A program made the position numbers and the translations under genes. The notes below the pieces were generated by a model. That model was not told the DNA's origin and did not search any database. It saw only the letters and a program-made list of their open reading frames with translations. DNA of 64,000 nt, taken from NCBI GenBank assembly GCA_029168955.1, contig JAPDOI010000065.1:558001-622000 (forward strand), in the 5' to 3' direction. This DNA is from Aplectana chamaeleonis (lineage: Eukaryota; Nematoda; Chromadorea; Rhabditida; Cosmocercidae). This document shows, piece by piece, positions 1 to 11,226 of this stretch; position 1 is the first letter of the stretch; each line of letters opens with the position of its first letter.

Positions 1-1730
1 TTTATAACAAAGCGCAGGCGCAGCCTCACGCAACCCCTCAGAGAAAAAGTGCAATCACGAAATGCTTTTCTTGACTTCCTGCCTTTCTTGAAAACAGTAA
101 CACATTAAGAGGCTCAAGAAAGCTTTCTTAGCGTTTTCAGCACAATGTGCGTTCTAGTGAGAAGCGTGTAATATCATTGAAATCGTCGTGTCAATCTCTT
201 GCGATCAGTTATGCTCGCATTAACCTCAACCTAAGTTTGCTACTTCAAAACGAAGAAAAACAAAAAAGAAAAAAATCATTGCATTGGTGATTGGATGCAC
301 GTCAGCTCATTTATAATGCTGTGGCTGAATCGGTCGTTCATGTGGGAAATGACAGGTATACTGGGCGTTGGCAGCAGAACGCGCCGTTCCTCGGCAAGAT
401 GGCGGCGAGATGCAACACAGCCATATCGATCAAGCGGCGCCGCCTCACAGCGCCGCTAAGCGTTTAGAGTTTTCCTGCTCGAAGTCTTCCAACGGCGCCT
501 CATGCAGCCGCCGCCTGCGTGCTGACGGCGGCGGCCGCGGGGAGAGGAGGCGGCGCGGTGGTTGCGTGCGATCCTCATATACATCAATTGCTTTTTTCGC
601 TATCATTTCATATGCATTCTCAATTTTTGTTCGTCTGGCTCATCGCTCAAAGTTCTTCCGAAGTCCTGGGCTTTGTTTAATACAGGCTGGGTTGCGAAAA
701 ATTCTTTTTTTTTGTTTTCAAAAATTTTTCTCTTGAGAAAATATTTTCGAAGACTATCTGCTTTCGAGTGCGGTTTTGTGATACAGAGGATTACAGATGT
801 TTCTCTTGGAGAAAAAATCACTCATTACAATCGGCCTTGTGTTGTGCCAGAGCTACCCCAGGCTGTGTTAAGCCTCAATCTCCGAGGAAGATGCAGCCAT
901 TGCGCTTGGGGGTGAGAATCATCACGAGAAATCTCAATTTTGTTTTTTCTCAATGTGTCAATCCCAATGTTTCGAAAACAGGAAATTTCACACTTCCCTC
1001 ATCCACTCCAGGCTGTAATTGATTTTGACATGAAATGTAAAGTCGTAAACAATTTTGACACCAAGCGTAAAGAAGTGGAGATTGAAGAGTAGATGGAAGC
1101 GAGAAGTTTATGTTTTCCTACCAGAATTTGTTTGAGGATACTCAAACCTCCGTCGAATACATTAGAAGGTACGCAAATGCGCGTCGCCGCTTCAATTAGA
1201 CGCAGCCCGATTGCACATCCAAGTGGCACCACGCCGCGCTTCCCCACTCTTCGCCGCGACGGAAGTATAAGCGACCCCTTATCATATCAGAAGACGGCTG
1301 GTGGATGGAGAGCTTGTGCACTCTTGTATAGAAGGACTGCAATTCTACTGCAAAAGGACAAATCAAACGGTTCGAATGCTACATCTACAACAAAACCTAG
1401 CCTTCTGCCTCCGTTTTTACGTCACTGGACAACAGCAGCACTGCTTAGCAGCGGAGTGGGTCAAAGTCACCTTACAGTGAAATAAGATGACATGATCCGC
1501 TACGCCCACACTGCACTTGATGGATGGAATTCTCAATTAGACATACCAGGTAGTACATATTGCTCGCGGGACCACCATCCTTGCCTAAGGCGACACTGCT
1601 ACGCACCGCCCGGAAAAACCAATCATACCTTGCATTGAGCTCGTGGGTTTCAGATTCAAAGTATGCTTCTGAAATAAACTCTCACAGTTCCAATTTTATG
1701 CTTTCGAATCTTTGAAATTCTCAAAATCAG
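1..1730. other. No recognised gene or element
   Basis: AT-rich sequence with short homopolymer runs and a GC-richer patch near 370-560. Several short open frames exist on both strands, but none shows a recognisable domain or a convincing start and splice context. I see no tRNA, no tandem array and no clear terminal repeats here. Confidence 0.4.
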
Positions 1731-1864
1731 ACCTGCGAGGATCCAGTTGCATTGAAGAGACACCACCTAAGCAGGAAATTGTCAGAGGAATGATTAGGGC
1801 TGCTATTGATGAACAGGTGTGGGTCACAGCTGGGTTTGTTGAGCCGAATCCCTACAAGCCAACA
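1731..1864 (+). CDS. Candidate internal exon, unknown protein
   Basis: An open segment bounded by a plausible acceptor (AAAATCAG ending at 1730) and a strong donor (CCAACA followed by GTGAGT at 1865). The frame reads LRGSSCIEETPPK, then VRGMIRAAIDEQ and VWVTAGFVEPNP, with ordinary-looking codon use. I do not recognise the family. No adjoining exon was found, so it could be a decayed gene fragment or a chance open frame. The reading frame runs on into the hairpin repeat just downstream, which is why the exon is ended at the GTGAGT donor. Confidence 0.3.
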
Positions 1865-1885
1865 GTGAGTCATCCCTTTGTATGG

Positions 1886-2001
1886 TTAACGATGGGGTTC
1901 ATTTGGGTCCCACGAGACCGCGCCTGCGAGGTTCTGGTTCGAGATTGGCTAAGAAACAAGACGAGGAGGTCTCGCGGAACTCAAACGTATCCCACCGTTA
2001 A
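1886..2001. repeat. Short hairpin MITE
   Basis: The two halves are imperfect inverted copies. It begins TTAACGATGGGG and ends CCCACCGTTAA, with matching GAGACC/GGTCTC segments further in. The whole unit is about 116 bp and would fold into a long hairpin. Confidence 0.6.
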
Positions 2002-2907
2002 ACGGACTAACCGATGACGCGTTGTAGGCTTATGAAGATTTCAGAACAAACCCAGCTAGGACCCAAGCCTGCTCATGAATTCTAGCCTAGAAAGCTAAAC
2101 ACTTACCACGACCAGGAGCAAGGTAGCGTAAGCCATTGCGGACATGTTCCATCGAGCTTCCACCGGCTTCTTATTCCGCCCGTTTCCTACGTAAATCTAT
2201 AGCCTCACAGCGCGTTAGCCACAGATTGATTGTTTGATAGCCCGTTAGCCCCTCCCCCTTTGTTTCATTTGAACAGGAAAGTAAGCACGTCATTTAGATA
2301 GTCAGATAGTGCACTCTTATTGCGACTTGTTCGGGATAACAAGCCTTTTTGCTGACGAGACAAACAGATGAGCTCCTAATACAGCGCTAATATGTATAAC
2401 GGTGAACGTTATTTTAAAATGTTTCCCTAGCTCGAAAATGTAGGTTTACACATGTTTCCTTCTCATATTTGGGAGCATACATGAAGGGTGGTCGAAAAGA
2501 ATGGGAGCCAGCAAAAACACTATCTCTCAATGATCTACGCTACTCACTATTAGAGGCACTTTTCAAATCAACAGGACGAAGCAAGGACAACTGACGGTGT
2601 TCAAACAAATGTTCTGAATTTCTCACTCTTTGTTCTCGCGCAAGGCTCCAAACGACGGAGCACATAATCAACGGTAACCCGCATATACTTCGGGTCCGAG
2701 TCATCTGCACGGTATTATGAGTTCACGACGCCAAAAATCCATTTAGTGATCTTCTTGCTCTGGAGCCTCTCCTCTAAGTATCCTCGATAACAAACGTCGA
2801 CCGTGGAGTGCCTCAGCACTAAGAAGATGTCTTAGCATCTCTCCCGTTGTATAATTAAGCACCGCAAGAATTTAAGTATACCTCCAGATTCGTTGTGTAA
2901 ATTCGTA
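2002..2907. other. No recognised gene or element
   Basis: Unique-looking intergenic sequence. I see no domain-bearing frame, tandem repeat or inverted termini. Confidence 0.35.
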
Positions 2908-3072
2908 ATGGATCAGACGGAAAACTGCAGTAACGATCATGAGACAATGGTCATGACCAGCGAGGTTAACAATGAGCTCAAGGAGAAGCATGTTAACTTG
3001 AACCATTTTTTCTCTCTTATAGCAAGCCTTTCCCCAGAAGAGATAGGATTTGTTTTATTAATCCCGTCTTAA
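2908..3072 (+). CDS. Candidate 54-aa ORF or first exon
   Basis: Starts at an ATG preceded by an in-frame stop and reads MDQTENCSNDHETMVM, then NELKEKHVNLNHFFSL, ending LLIPS and a TAA. The N-terminal half is polar and acidic and looks gene-like. The reading could leave the exon at a GTTAAC donor after KEKH, about residue 28. No family is recognised and no downstream exon was found. This is a weak call made on composition alone. Confidence 0.22.
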   Translation: MDQTENCSNDHETMVMTSEVNNELKEKHVNLNHFFSLIASLSPEEIGFVLLIPS

Positions 3073-3474
3073 AATCCCCTGTTCGCCCATGAGACGCCCC
3101 GATTGCTCCAGTAATAAGTACCCGGTTTTACAAATTACAGTGATGAAGGTATTTGCTTTGTTCAGTCATCTTCTGTCCAAGGAGTTGCCTGTATAAGAGA
3201 TCCCAATGTTTCGAAGTGCTACTTTTTTTCTTCTGATTTTTAGTTTTATCCTATGCTTAATACGTACTGTTTATCCATTTTTTATCCGTTTTATCATTTG
3301 AGAACACTTCCGGCGTCTTTCTTTGATGGAGTTACGGATGTTTTTTTTTCTGTTTTCCTTATACACGAGCACACTGTCCTCGTCCATAAATAAATAAAAC
3401 AAAATAAGTAAACGGACAACGCACGATGATTGCTTCTGGCCGTGCGGCGTTGGCAGCATAACTCAGATATTCGT

Positions 3475-4135
3475 GGGGAAGTTCCCGAGCACGACAGCAG
3501 AACTTCCCTCGAAACAACTGGGGAACTTCCCCCGAATTAGGGGAAGGCGAAAGGGACGTCTCGACTGCAGAGTAATGGGGGAAGTTCCCACAGCAGGAGT
3601 TCTCTTGTTCTCCCGACAGCAGGTCTTCCCGCGAACTTCCGACTGCTGATCTTCCAATTGTTCAATGATTGATCAAAAATCAGCTTGCTAGAACTCGCTG
3701 TTTTCGACAGTCTCCTGTTCCTGAAAACTGCGATCGGTCCAAAAATATTCACCTCTGACTAAAGGTTATAGAGAAGCTTTTTAGCTCCTCTGAAAACCAG
3801 ACAGAGATGCCTTACGTAGTCCTTGAGTGGCAGATCTACCCCCTCAACTTGCGAAGTGGGAGACCACCTCACGACTAGCCCGTCTGCATCACCGTATACG
3901 CTGCGGCTTTGTTTTCGCGTTCATCATGTTCGGGGGGGGGGCATGGGAACAACCGTGAAGCGAACTTCCCTTGTTCTCCCCCCCCCCCCCGAGTTGACTG
4001 TTTCGAACGCCTTATCATTGTGTATAATTCGAAGAGAGAGGGGCGAGTTGCCCCCTCCGGGGCGACGTCTCGCTCCTCTCCCCTCGACCGAGTGATAACG
4101 ACCAAATCAGGTCTATTGTCCTCGGGAAGTTCCCC
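3475..4135. mobile_element. MITE with GGGAAGTTCCC ends, copy 1
   Basis: The left end is GGGGAAGTTCCCGAG and the right end CTCGGGAAGTTCCCC. The internal segment 3762-4135 is closely matched, in the same orientation, by 27078-27460. It contains a G10/C10-rich block near 3930-3990. The overlapping open frames on both strands reflect its base composition, not coding. Confidence 0.6.
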
Positions 4136-4535
4136 CCGAAAGTCTGAGAACAGGCCAACTGGGTCTCGATCGCGCGCGGCGATCTACCTTCGCAGTTCCG
4201 TCCATTAGTCAGACTAACTTGATTGCAAAGGCTCTTTATGATGTCACCATTGGCCCATCTCGGTCTGAGAGCGACTTTCCTTAGCAATCTATGGGCCGAA
4301 CCTTCTTTTGTGTTTTACAACAGCTTGCTTCTTAGCCTAAGCAGGGCCGAAAATTTAGATGCTCATTGATTGAGAGTGGAACTTCTATTGAACAGCAACC
4401 ACAAAATCGCATATCTTCCGGATAGTGGGAAGCCGTGACTCTGCTTGGCGGAAAAAAATTGCGAGCGCGAAAGGAGGGAATGAGGGCTATAGATTAAGTG
4501 ATTTTGCGTCCGACTGCTGAGCGCGGCTTCCCACT

Positions 4536-4562
4536 TGAGAGAGAGAGAGAGAGAGAGAGAGA
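4536..4562. repeat. (GA)n microsatellite
   Basis: An uninterrupted GA run of about 26 bp. Confidence 0.95.
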
Positions 4563-5552
4563 ATGGCGATAATTCGCTACAACGTTCGCTGCGGAAAAAT
4601 CGTTGTTACCCTCTATATGGATCCACGATTTCATTGTATTTGTATTGGTTATATTTCTCGAAGATACTTAACGCCAGCTTTTTCTTGTATTAGGGGGACC
4701 GAAAAGCAGTGTCGTTTCAGCGCATGCCAATAGTTGATTGTCGTTTACCAGGCGATTGTTTGGTTTAGGGGCGTGCCAAAGCCTTTGCAAACTTCTGTGA
4801 CTTCTTTACTTACTAGGGATTGACCAGAGCTGTCTGCCAGAACTACGCATGTAGCCATGCTTTTCTGATCGACCACCTTCCGGGTACTTGTAAAAATCGT
4901 ATTTTAACTTCGCCCAAACCTCTATGCAAGGGGATATTTCAGGCGCTGAACATGACTATGAGTCACGTTTTCGACAATTCGAACGATAAAGTTTACGGCA
5001 GAAAATTTTCATTTTACCTGCAGAGCTCGCAACGTCTAAGCCCATACCTTTTCTTTTACTATTAATCGGTCAGCTAGGATAGGGCTTTTATGACTACCCA
5101 GGAGGTAGACGATCAGAAAAACCTGGTCTCATGGATATTTCTGGCGACAAGGCCTTTTCGTTCGCTTGCTAGAGGCATGTAATTTTTATTTTTTCGAAAT
5201 TTTGGATAGAATGGCCAGCCAAGTGCCATAAGAGGTGCACATCCGGCATGGCATGCTTTTCAATTTTTTCAAGGGAAGTGACGCAGCGGTTGCTACCAAA
5301 AACAATTTGCAATGCTCATTCTGATGCACTGGACACTTGTACGTGCTGAAGGTGGTTCTTCAAGTTTATATCGGGTATCTTTAACTCTCCGGCTCGTATC
5401 GATCAGGGAGACCATCACTGTTAGACAACAACGTGTGAAGGGAGGAAGTGGAAGCATATTCGTGCCAGAAGATCAAGGCATTGTGAAATTGTCCAAACGG
5501 TTATTGACAATAATGGAGAATATATCATTGATTAAAAATAAGGACTTAACGC
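4563..5552. other. No recognised gene or element
   Basis: AT-rich flank of the hAT element. An 87-codon frame at 5312-5575 runs into the hAT terminus and has no recognisable domain, so it is not called as a gene. Confidence 0.35.
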
Positions 5553-5611
5553 ACTTGTATCAGGGGTGTGCGTAAATTAAATGTGGCGTGCAATATTGCG
5601 TCACCGTATAT

Positions 5612-6009
5612 CGTGTCCCACCGATAGGACACGCTGGCCTGAATAGCTTTCTACGGAAGGTTGGTTTTTCTCTTTTCTATTCATATTGTAGCTAGCAACG
5701 ATGACGCAACAGTATCACACTTCGAGCTTCTAACACCCTCCCGTTTTAGAGGAGTAATGCCTCAAAACCACAACAGGGGTCAACCAAGTTGTAACGTTTT
5801 AAAATGAGTAAGCAAGTTTCGAACGAAATATTGTTTCGTTCAAACCTAAAATGCAGCTATAGAACTAAAAACAATTCATAAACTGCTTTGAAAATGACTT
5901 GTGTTCAAGTCTGTGGTAGGTCAATGCATTGATCATATGTAGGTTTTGTAGTTCCTTCTTGCGGCGAAGAAATCGATTTTTGAAAAGCGTGTCCCACCGG
6001 TGGGACACG
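5612..6009. repeat. Pair of GTGTCCCACC palindromes
   Basis: At 5988-6009 lies a perfect 22-bp palindrome centred on ACCGGT with arms CGTGTCCCACC. At 5612-5633 is the same motif with a central ACCGAT. Both are followed by a similar stretch ending TGAATRG, so they also form an imperfect direct repeat of about 38 bp, 376 bp apart, inside the outer hAT. Confidence 0.75.
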
Positions 6010-6908
6010 TGGTCGTGAATGGGTTTTTTTACTATGGTGAAACAAGAGAAACTACCTAATGTTCACCGTTTCACGTACTAAGTACATATTGAGTTGCGTT
6101 CAGTATTTGACAGCTAACCACATACAGTGGCACCGCCTTACCCGTATTTCTCTGCTTTCCCTTATCACTCATTCCACAACTCCTTCCCAGATTTCAAGAA
6201 ATCCGCATGTCCGATTCAGCTGTCCGCGTATCTGCTGGGCAACAGGGACACAATCATACTCGCAATGCCTCTTCCGACACGCTGACGCCAGTGTAAGCGT
6301 TAAAACGAGCCAAAATTATCGTACCTGAGCGATTCTCAGCGGCCGAATTTGAGAACTCCGCCCACTTATTACCGAAACGGCATTTTTTAAGCAGTCGATA
6401 GGGATCGCACTGATACCTTAAGTTCCCTACTGAAGGTTGACTCAAACTCGGTGCAGTTTGCGTTAACCTTCGATAGGGGTCGCAAAGTATCAGTGCGACT
6501 CGTGTCAACTGTTCTCTAGAGCACAGTATCGGTCGCCCAGCACAAGTTCTCTTTTCCTATATCAACTAAATCAATAGCGGAATCACAGCTTTAGGTTGGC
6601 GATGCTGTAAATTATTAAATGCAACGTACGCACGAAAAACCGATTTTTAATTCTGCCGATTTGTGTAGTTTATTCCCCATACTTAAGAACTATAGCGGAA
6701 GCGCCCCACCAAACGCTCGCATTTGTGACAGATACCGTTTTCAGAAAAAGGGCGAAGGTGAGCGCTTAAACTAGTGCTCACGCCTTTTCTGAGTGTCCGT
6801 TTGCTGTGGACGAAGATAAATAAACAGATGAGATGATTTTTATCTTGAACTTTTGGGGTAAAAAACGAACGCTTCTCTTGTTGACTTTTGTGGACTCTCA
6901 GTAGACGT

Positions 6909-8367
6909 CAGGGCTGTGCGTTATAACGTTAACGTGTTAACGGGTTATGGGTTAACTGGTTAACGGGTTAACGCGGTTTTTTTTTTGGAAAATTACCGGT
7001 TAACGGTTATGGAAAAGGTCCTAAAATCACGTTAATTTGGGTTTCGTTAATTGCGGTGGAATTGCTACACTGATTGATCTGCTTGAATAGCGAATTTCAA
7101 AACTGGGGTCTTGCACGTCGTTTGGGCTTGCGGCGCAGTCAAATTTCGCTTGTTGTGAAATATATCGCTGACCTCAATGTTTCTCATTCCATTGTATATC
7201 TATTTTCGTCATTGCTCCTCTATATCGTATAATCCTATACGTGTTGCAAAAAGGAAATGTGAGGTCTAATCTACCTCTGTGTGGTCGAGTAAAGTACCAA
7301 GCTAGGGTTGGGAGCGGGGATAGAAGGCCGGGTTAGTGATACTCTTGAGGATATCTTCACTGTATCCAGTGGCGTGTGATCATACATACAGTAAACAACC
7401 GTTCGTCTGCGCAAATTATCAAACTGTTTTTGCTCAAAAATGGTCGGCGCAAATTTTCTTCTCAACTTACTGTATTCTGCTTAGACATAAAGACGGCCTG
7501 TCACGCACTGGGACTTGCGAACACACATAATGTAGTCCATCAACGGTTGCACATCTACTTATCAATGAGAAGCGGTTGGTGGGAAGTCAATGTGCATGAA
7601 ACTCATTGCATTACAACCGCTCCCGCTCAACCCGTGGCGAGCGTGTTGCCTAAGGATTTATGCAATTTGTTCTTCTGTCGACCGCTTCTCATTGATGAGG
7701 AAATGTACAGAATTTGGCGCACCGCACTATAGACTAAACCGAGAAGGGGAATAAAATCTGCGTTAAGTGTGCACTCATTAAAACCATTCCGAAGTGCGGC
7801 GAATGCCGTAGATTAGAGAGTCTCTGAGCCCGTGTTAAGAATATCATTCTATGTATGTCAGAATGTGTAGCTTACCACTTGGTCTTTACGTGGCGCACGC
7901 TCACATTCCACGAAGCGGGCCACTCTCTACATGGAGCGCTACTCAGTTTCTACCACGCGTGGCACGCTCTACATAAAACGATACAGACCTTCTACGACGC
8001 GGGGCACGCCCTGATAAAGCGCTAACCATTTTTCGCGACGTCCTGCTGACGTCATCCGAAGCCCTACCTACTTTCCATGACATCACCTGAAGGCCTACTG
8101 CTTTTCCACGAAGTCCTGGTCACGTCATCTGAAGCACCACCCATTTTCCAAGACGCCGTGCTGGCGTTATTTGAAGGTCTATTTTATTTTTCTGGGATCT
8201 CTGATGATTAATCGATTTTTACTGTGGTCAGGTTATGTTTAAAATTTTTTTTAACGAAATCCAAAATTAACGTGTTATTGCATTAACGGGTTAACGCGGT
8301 TTTTTTCCGAAAATTAACGATTAACGCTTAACGAAAAAAAACAAATTTTCATTAACGCACACCCCTG
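6909..8367. mobile_element. Nested hAT element (inner)
   Basis: The left terminus is CAGGGCTGTGCGTTATAACG and the right terminus CGTTAACGCACACCCCTG. The flanks carry a perfect 8-bp duplication GTAGACGT (6901-6908 and 8368-8375). The subterminal regions are full of GTTAAC-type hexamers on both sides, typical of transposase-binding subterminal repeats. No transposase frame is present. The termini differ from those of the outer element only beyond the first 13 bp, so the two may have been moved by related transposases. Confidence 0.9.
7906..8186. repeat. Degenerate 42-bp minisatellite
   Basis: About seven units starting TTCCACGAAG or TTCTACGACG. Six measure 42 or 43 bp and one carries a 12-bp deletion. 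The fourth unit reads TTCGCGACGTCCTGCTGACG and continues TCATCCGAAGCCC. That unit matches the reverse complement of the 52.8-kb array unit at most positions. The array sits inside the inner hAT. Confidence 0.75.
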
Positions 8368-8739
8368 GTAGACGTAATCTACTCAAAAGGCGGGCCAGGG
8401 CGGCAGCTAGTGAGACGCGCCCAATGCGAGTCCAGTATCCAGCGCCTCCAACTCCGAACATGCGTCCCGCGTTATAATGATGAAAACACGTCAAAGGTTG
8501 ATAATGGGATCGTGCGGTATGTAGGCACACGCCTGGGTTGCCCCCATCCTGACCAAAAACATTAGTTTACGCAAAGTGGGTCAATTGGAGATGTCTTGTG
8601 ATCTGCTTCTATTGCATGTATTTTTAAATTACGATTTACGGCCCAAACTGTCAAAAATCGTAAACCGTAATTACGAGGCCAAAAATCATCGTGAATAGTA
8701 AAATCGTAAACCGTAATTACGCACACCCCTGACTTGTAT

Positions 8740-10243
8740 GTGTCTGTATTCAGCGTAAAAAAACGACCATGTTCTCCAGTCTCTCTATTATTTCAATCAA
8801 ATATTATGGAAAACTCAAAATATACGCTAAAGAATACCGCAAGGTTAAAGCGCTTCTACGATAAAATATTTGTGGGATGCCATCGTGAACAGCAGAGAGT
8901 TTAGCAGAAGCGCAAGCGTTTCTAACAAGGGAAGGTCACTCAGAGAAAGTGACCATTTCAAACGAAGTACACCTTCTTAGATCAGTTTTTCTCAAGAATT
9001 CCGAACTTAGCTATGCTAGCTGCGCTTTTTTTCAAATTTTACTTTGCTTGCTGTGCATGTTAGCCGCATCGCTGAACGCAGTTTCAGACCTTTTTAGCGT
9101 TTGACTCTTAGGCGCATCGCAGCGTTTGAATTGTGAACCGATGGAGCACCCTGAATGCACCAATCTCAACCTTGGACCAGAAATGGTCTCACAGTTTGAC
9201 TGTTGCATTGATGGAAGACAGCCAACATGGCGGACTTGCGCATTGGGAATGCGCGCTTTTACTGAAGAAACGAGGTGACGAGTTTGGTTCCTTGCCTTTA
9301 CCGGTCTTTTTGCACTTTTGCAAAAGTCTCATATTCATCTTTCGAAATGTTCATGAGCATCAAATCTATCATGGAAAAACTTTTTAATGAGAGCTGACGT
9401 GTCTGGATCGTTGGAGCTTGATATTTAGGTTACTTCAAGTGCAAAAAAAACTAGTCCTGTATTTAAATGCATATCGTACACGCAGAAAACCAGTTTCCAT
9501 TTTTTAGGCTCAATTTCGTGAATGAAGATATAGACCACACCGGTGGGCTTTGGCGCTCCAAAAACGTGGGGTTTTGAGGTTGGAAGGGGTTGAAGATGAT
9601 TATCCGCCACCAGTTTCCACCAATCATCTAACTTTTATTCATAGAATACTGATGCGACCGTCACACAACATTAAAAACATTTAAGTCACAAACTCCATAT
9701 GCAGAAAAACTTCGAAGATGACAGTGGCGAGGTCTGCGAATGCAGAACCACTTTAAAGAGCCATTTTGGCCTGAAATTCAATTTCACATTAACAATGTGT
9801 TCCGATTAACTTTTCATTACAAATAAAGGTTTTTCATGGGCTTTTCCGACATTTTCGATCACTGGAGAGGTCAAGCAACACGAAAACATGGAAAGATAAT
9901 ATACGGTTTCCAGCGCGTGCGATGCCTATAAGTTATTGCTACAATCATTGCTCCACGTCCTTCTTCTCCTTCTTTCTCCAATCGTCTAAACTTTTCAAGG
10001 TGAAGTTCACTTGCAGTGAAGCGAAATGTATTGCGCATGCTGAAGCGTGGTCGACTGCCTTTATCAGTTGAGCGATAATAAGCTATTGCTCTATCAAGCT
10101 AAAAATGAAGCACTTTGTTTTATGAAGAGCTCGACTCAAAAGCTTGACCCACGTACCTTATTTCCTGGCACGTCTACATCTCTAAACAAGAGCGATGTAT
10201 TCGCTTAGCTGGTTTCAATTAGTTCCTCGTCTTCATCAGGATA
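8740..10243. other. No recognised gene or element
   Basis: AT-rich, low-copy-looking sequence. An 84-codon frame at 9133-9387 shows no known domain. I see no terminal repeats or tandem structure. Confidence 0.35.
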
Positions 10244-10413
10244 CTAGAGTGTGTCCGACTCGCCATCATCAATGTAGCTGCCCTCTTCTTTTTTGATTAG
10301 GAGGCTGTCGTAGGTGGCTTCATCCAGGATGCGTAAAGCTGCCGATAAACTCCGGCTCTTCCTTGAAGGAGTGCGTGACTTGTCACCATGACCGAAGTTC
10401 TTCAACAGATGTG
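10244..10413 (-). CDS. Candidate C-terminal exon, unknown protein
   Basis: On the minus strand, an acceptor (GGTACTAG) is followed by a frame reading HLLKNFGHGDKSRTPSRKSR, then SLSAALRILDEATYDSLL, and ending EEGSYIDDGESDTL with a TAG stop. The Ser/Arg/Lys-rich segment followed by a helical and then an acidic C-terminus looks like real protein, and codon use is unremarkable. I do not recognise the family. Upstream exons would lie above 10.4 kb, where the next sequence is a GT-rich tract and the 42-bp array, so an intron must start there or the gene is truncated. Confidence 0.4.
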
Positions 10414-10507
10414 CTAGTACCGTTTGTGCGCAGGACATCACAGGGGAAGCCTTCCAGAGACGAAAGCATGGCGAACGCGACGGTGTTCAACGAGCTTCCT
10501 ACTATAT

Positions 10508-10575
10508 ATATTTTGGTAAATTTGTGTGTGCGTGTGTGTGTTTATGTATGTGTGCGTTTCTCTGTGTGTTTGTTT
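10508..10575. repeat. Imperfect (GT)n tract
   Basis: GTGTGTGCGTGTGTGTG followed by interrupted GT/TG runs. Confidence 0.85.
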
Positions 10576-10629
10576 GACCGTTTATTCGGCTTGACTTTCA
10601 AGACGGGCTACCTTACGGGTACGGGCTCA

Positions 10630-11226
10630 AGAGCGCGCAGAACGCCGTAGAAAGTGTGTGGGACCCAAGTGGAAGTGCGTAGGACGCCGTAGAAAGTGTG
10701 CGGGACCCAAGGTAGAGTGCGCCGGACGCCGAAAAAAGTGTGCGGGACCTTAGGTAGAGGGCGCCGGACGACGTAGAAAGTGTGCGGGACCCAAGGTAGA
10801 GTGCGCCGGACGCCATAGAAAGTGTGCGGGATCAAAGTGGGAGTGCGCAGGACGCCGAAGAAAGTGTGCGGGACCCAAGTGGAAGTGCGTAGGAAACGGT
10901 AGAAAGTGTGCGGGACCCAAGTGGGAGTGCGCAAGACGCCGAAAAATGTGTGCGGGACCCAAGTGGGAGTGCGCAGGACGCCGAAAAAAGTGTGCGGGAC
11001 CCAAGTGGGAGTGCGCAGGACGCCGAAGAAAGTGTGCGGGACCCAAGTGGAAGTGCGTAGGACGCCGTAGAAATGTGCGGGACCCAAGTGGAAGTGCGTA
11101 GGACGCCGTAGAAAGTGCGCGGGACCCAAGCGGGAGTGCAGAGGACGCCGAAAAAAGTGTGCGGGACCCAAGGTAGAGTGCGCCGGACGCCGTAGAAAGT
11201 GTGCGGGACCGAAGTGGGTTAGCGCA
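10630..11226. repeat. 42-bp minisatellite array A
   Basis: About 14 tandem units of 42 bp. Each is a pair of related 21-bp halves: GGACGCCGAAGAAAGTGTGC and its partner starting GGACCCAAGTGGGAGTGCG. Because 42 is a multiple of three, minus-strand frames run 166-187 codons with a repeated [13 protein letters not shown] pattern. I treat these frames as artefacts. The unit is the reverse complement of the 60.1-kb array unit with a few substitutions. Confidence 0.95.

Larger units (their letters stand above)
5561..8731. mobile_element. Non-autonomous hAT element (outer)
   Basis: The left end reads CAGGGGTGTGCGTAA and the right end TTACGCACACCCCTG, an exact 15-bp inverted terminal repeat. Both sides carry the same 8-bp sequence ACTTGTAT (5553-5560 and 8732-8739). 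An 8-bp target duplication with CAGGG termini is diagnostic of the hAT superfamily. No transposase frame is visible, so this is a non-autonomous or internally replaced element. A second, complete hAT lies inside it (6909-8367). Subtracting that leaves about 1.7 kb of original element. The exact duplication implies a fairly recent insertion. Confidence 0.9.

Noticed and set aside
7376..7732. 118-codon ORF in the inner hAT
   Set aside because: No hAT dimerisation or RNase-H motif; too short for a transposase.
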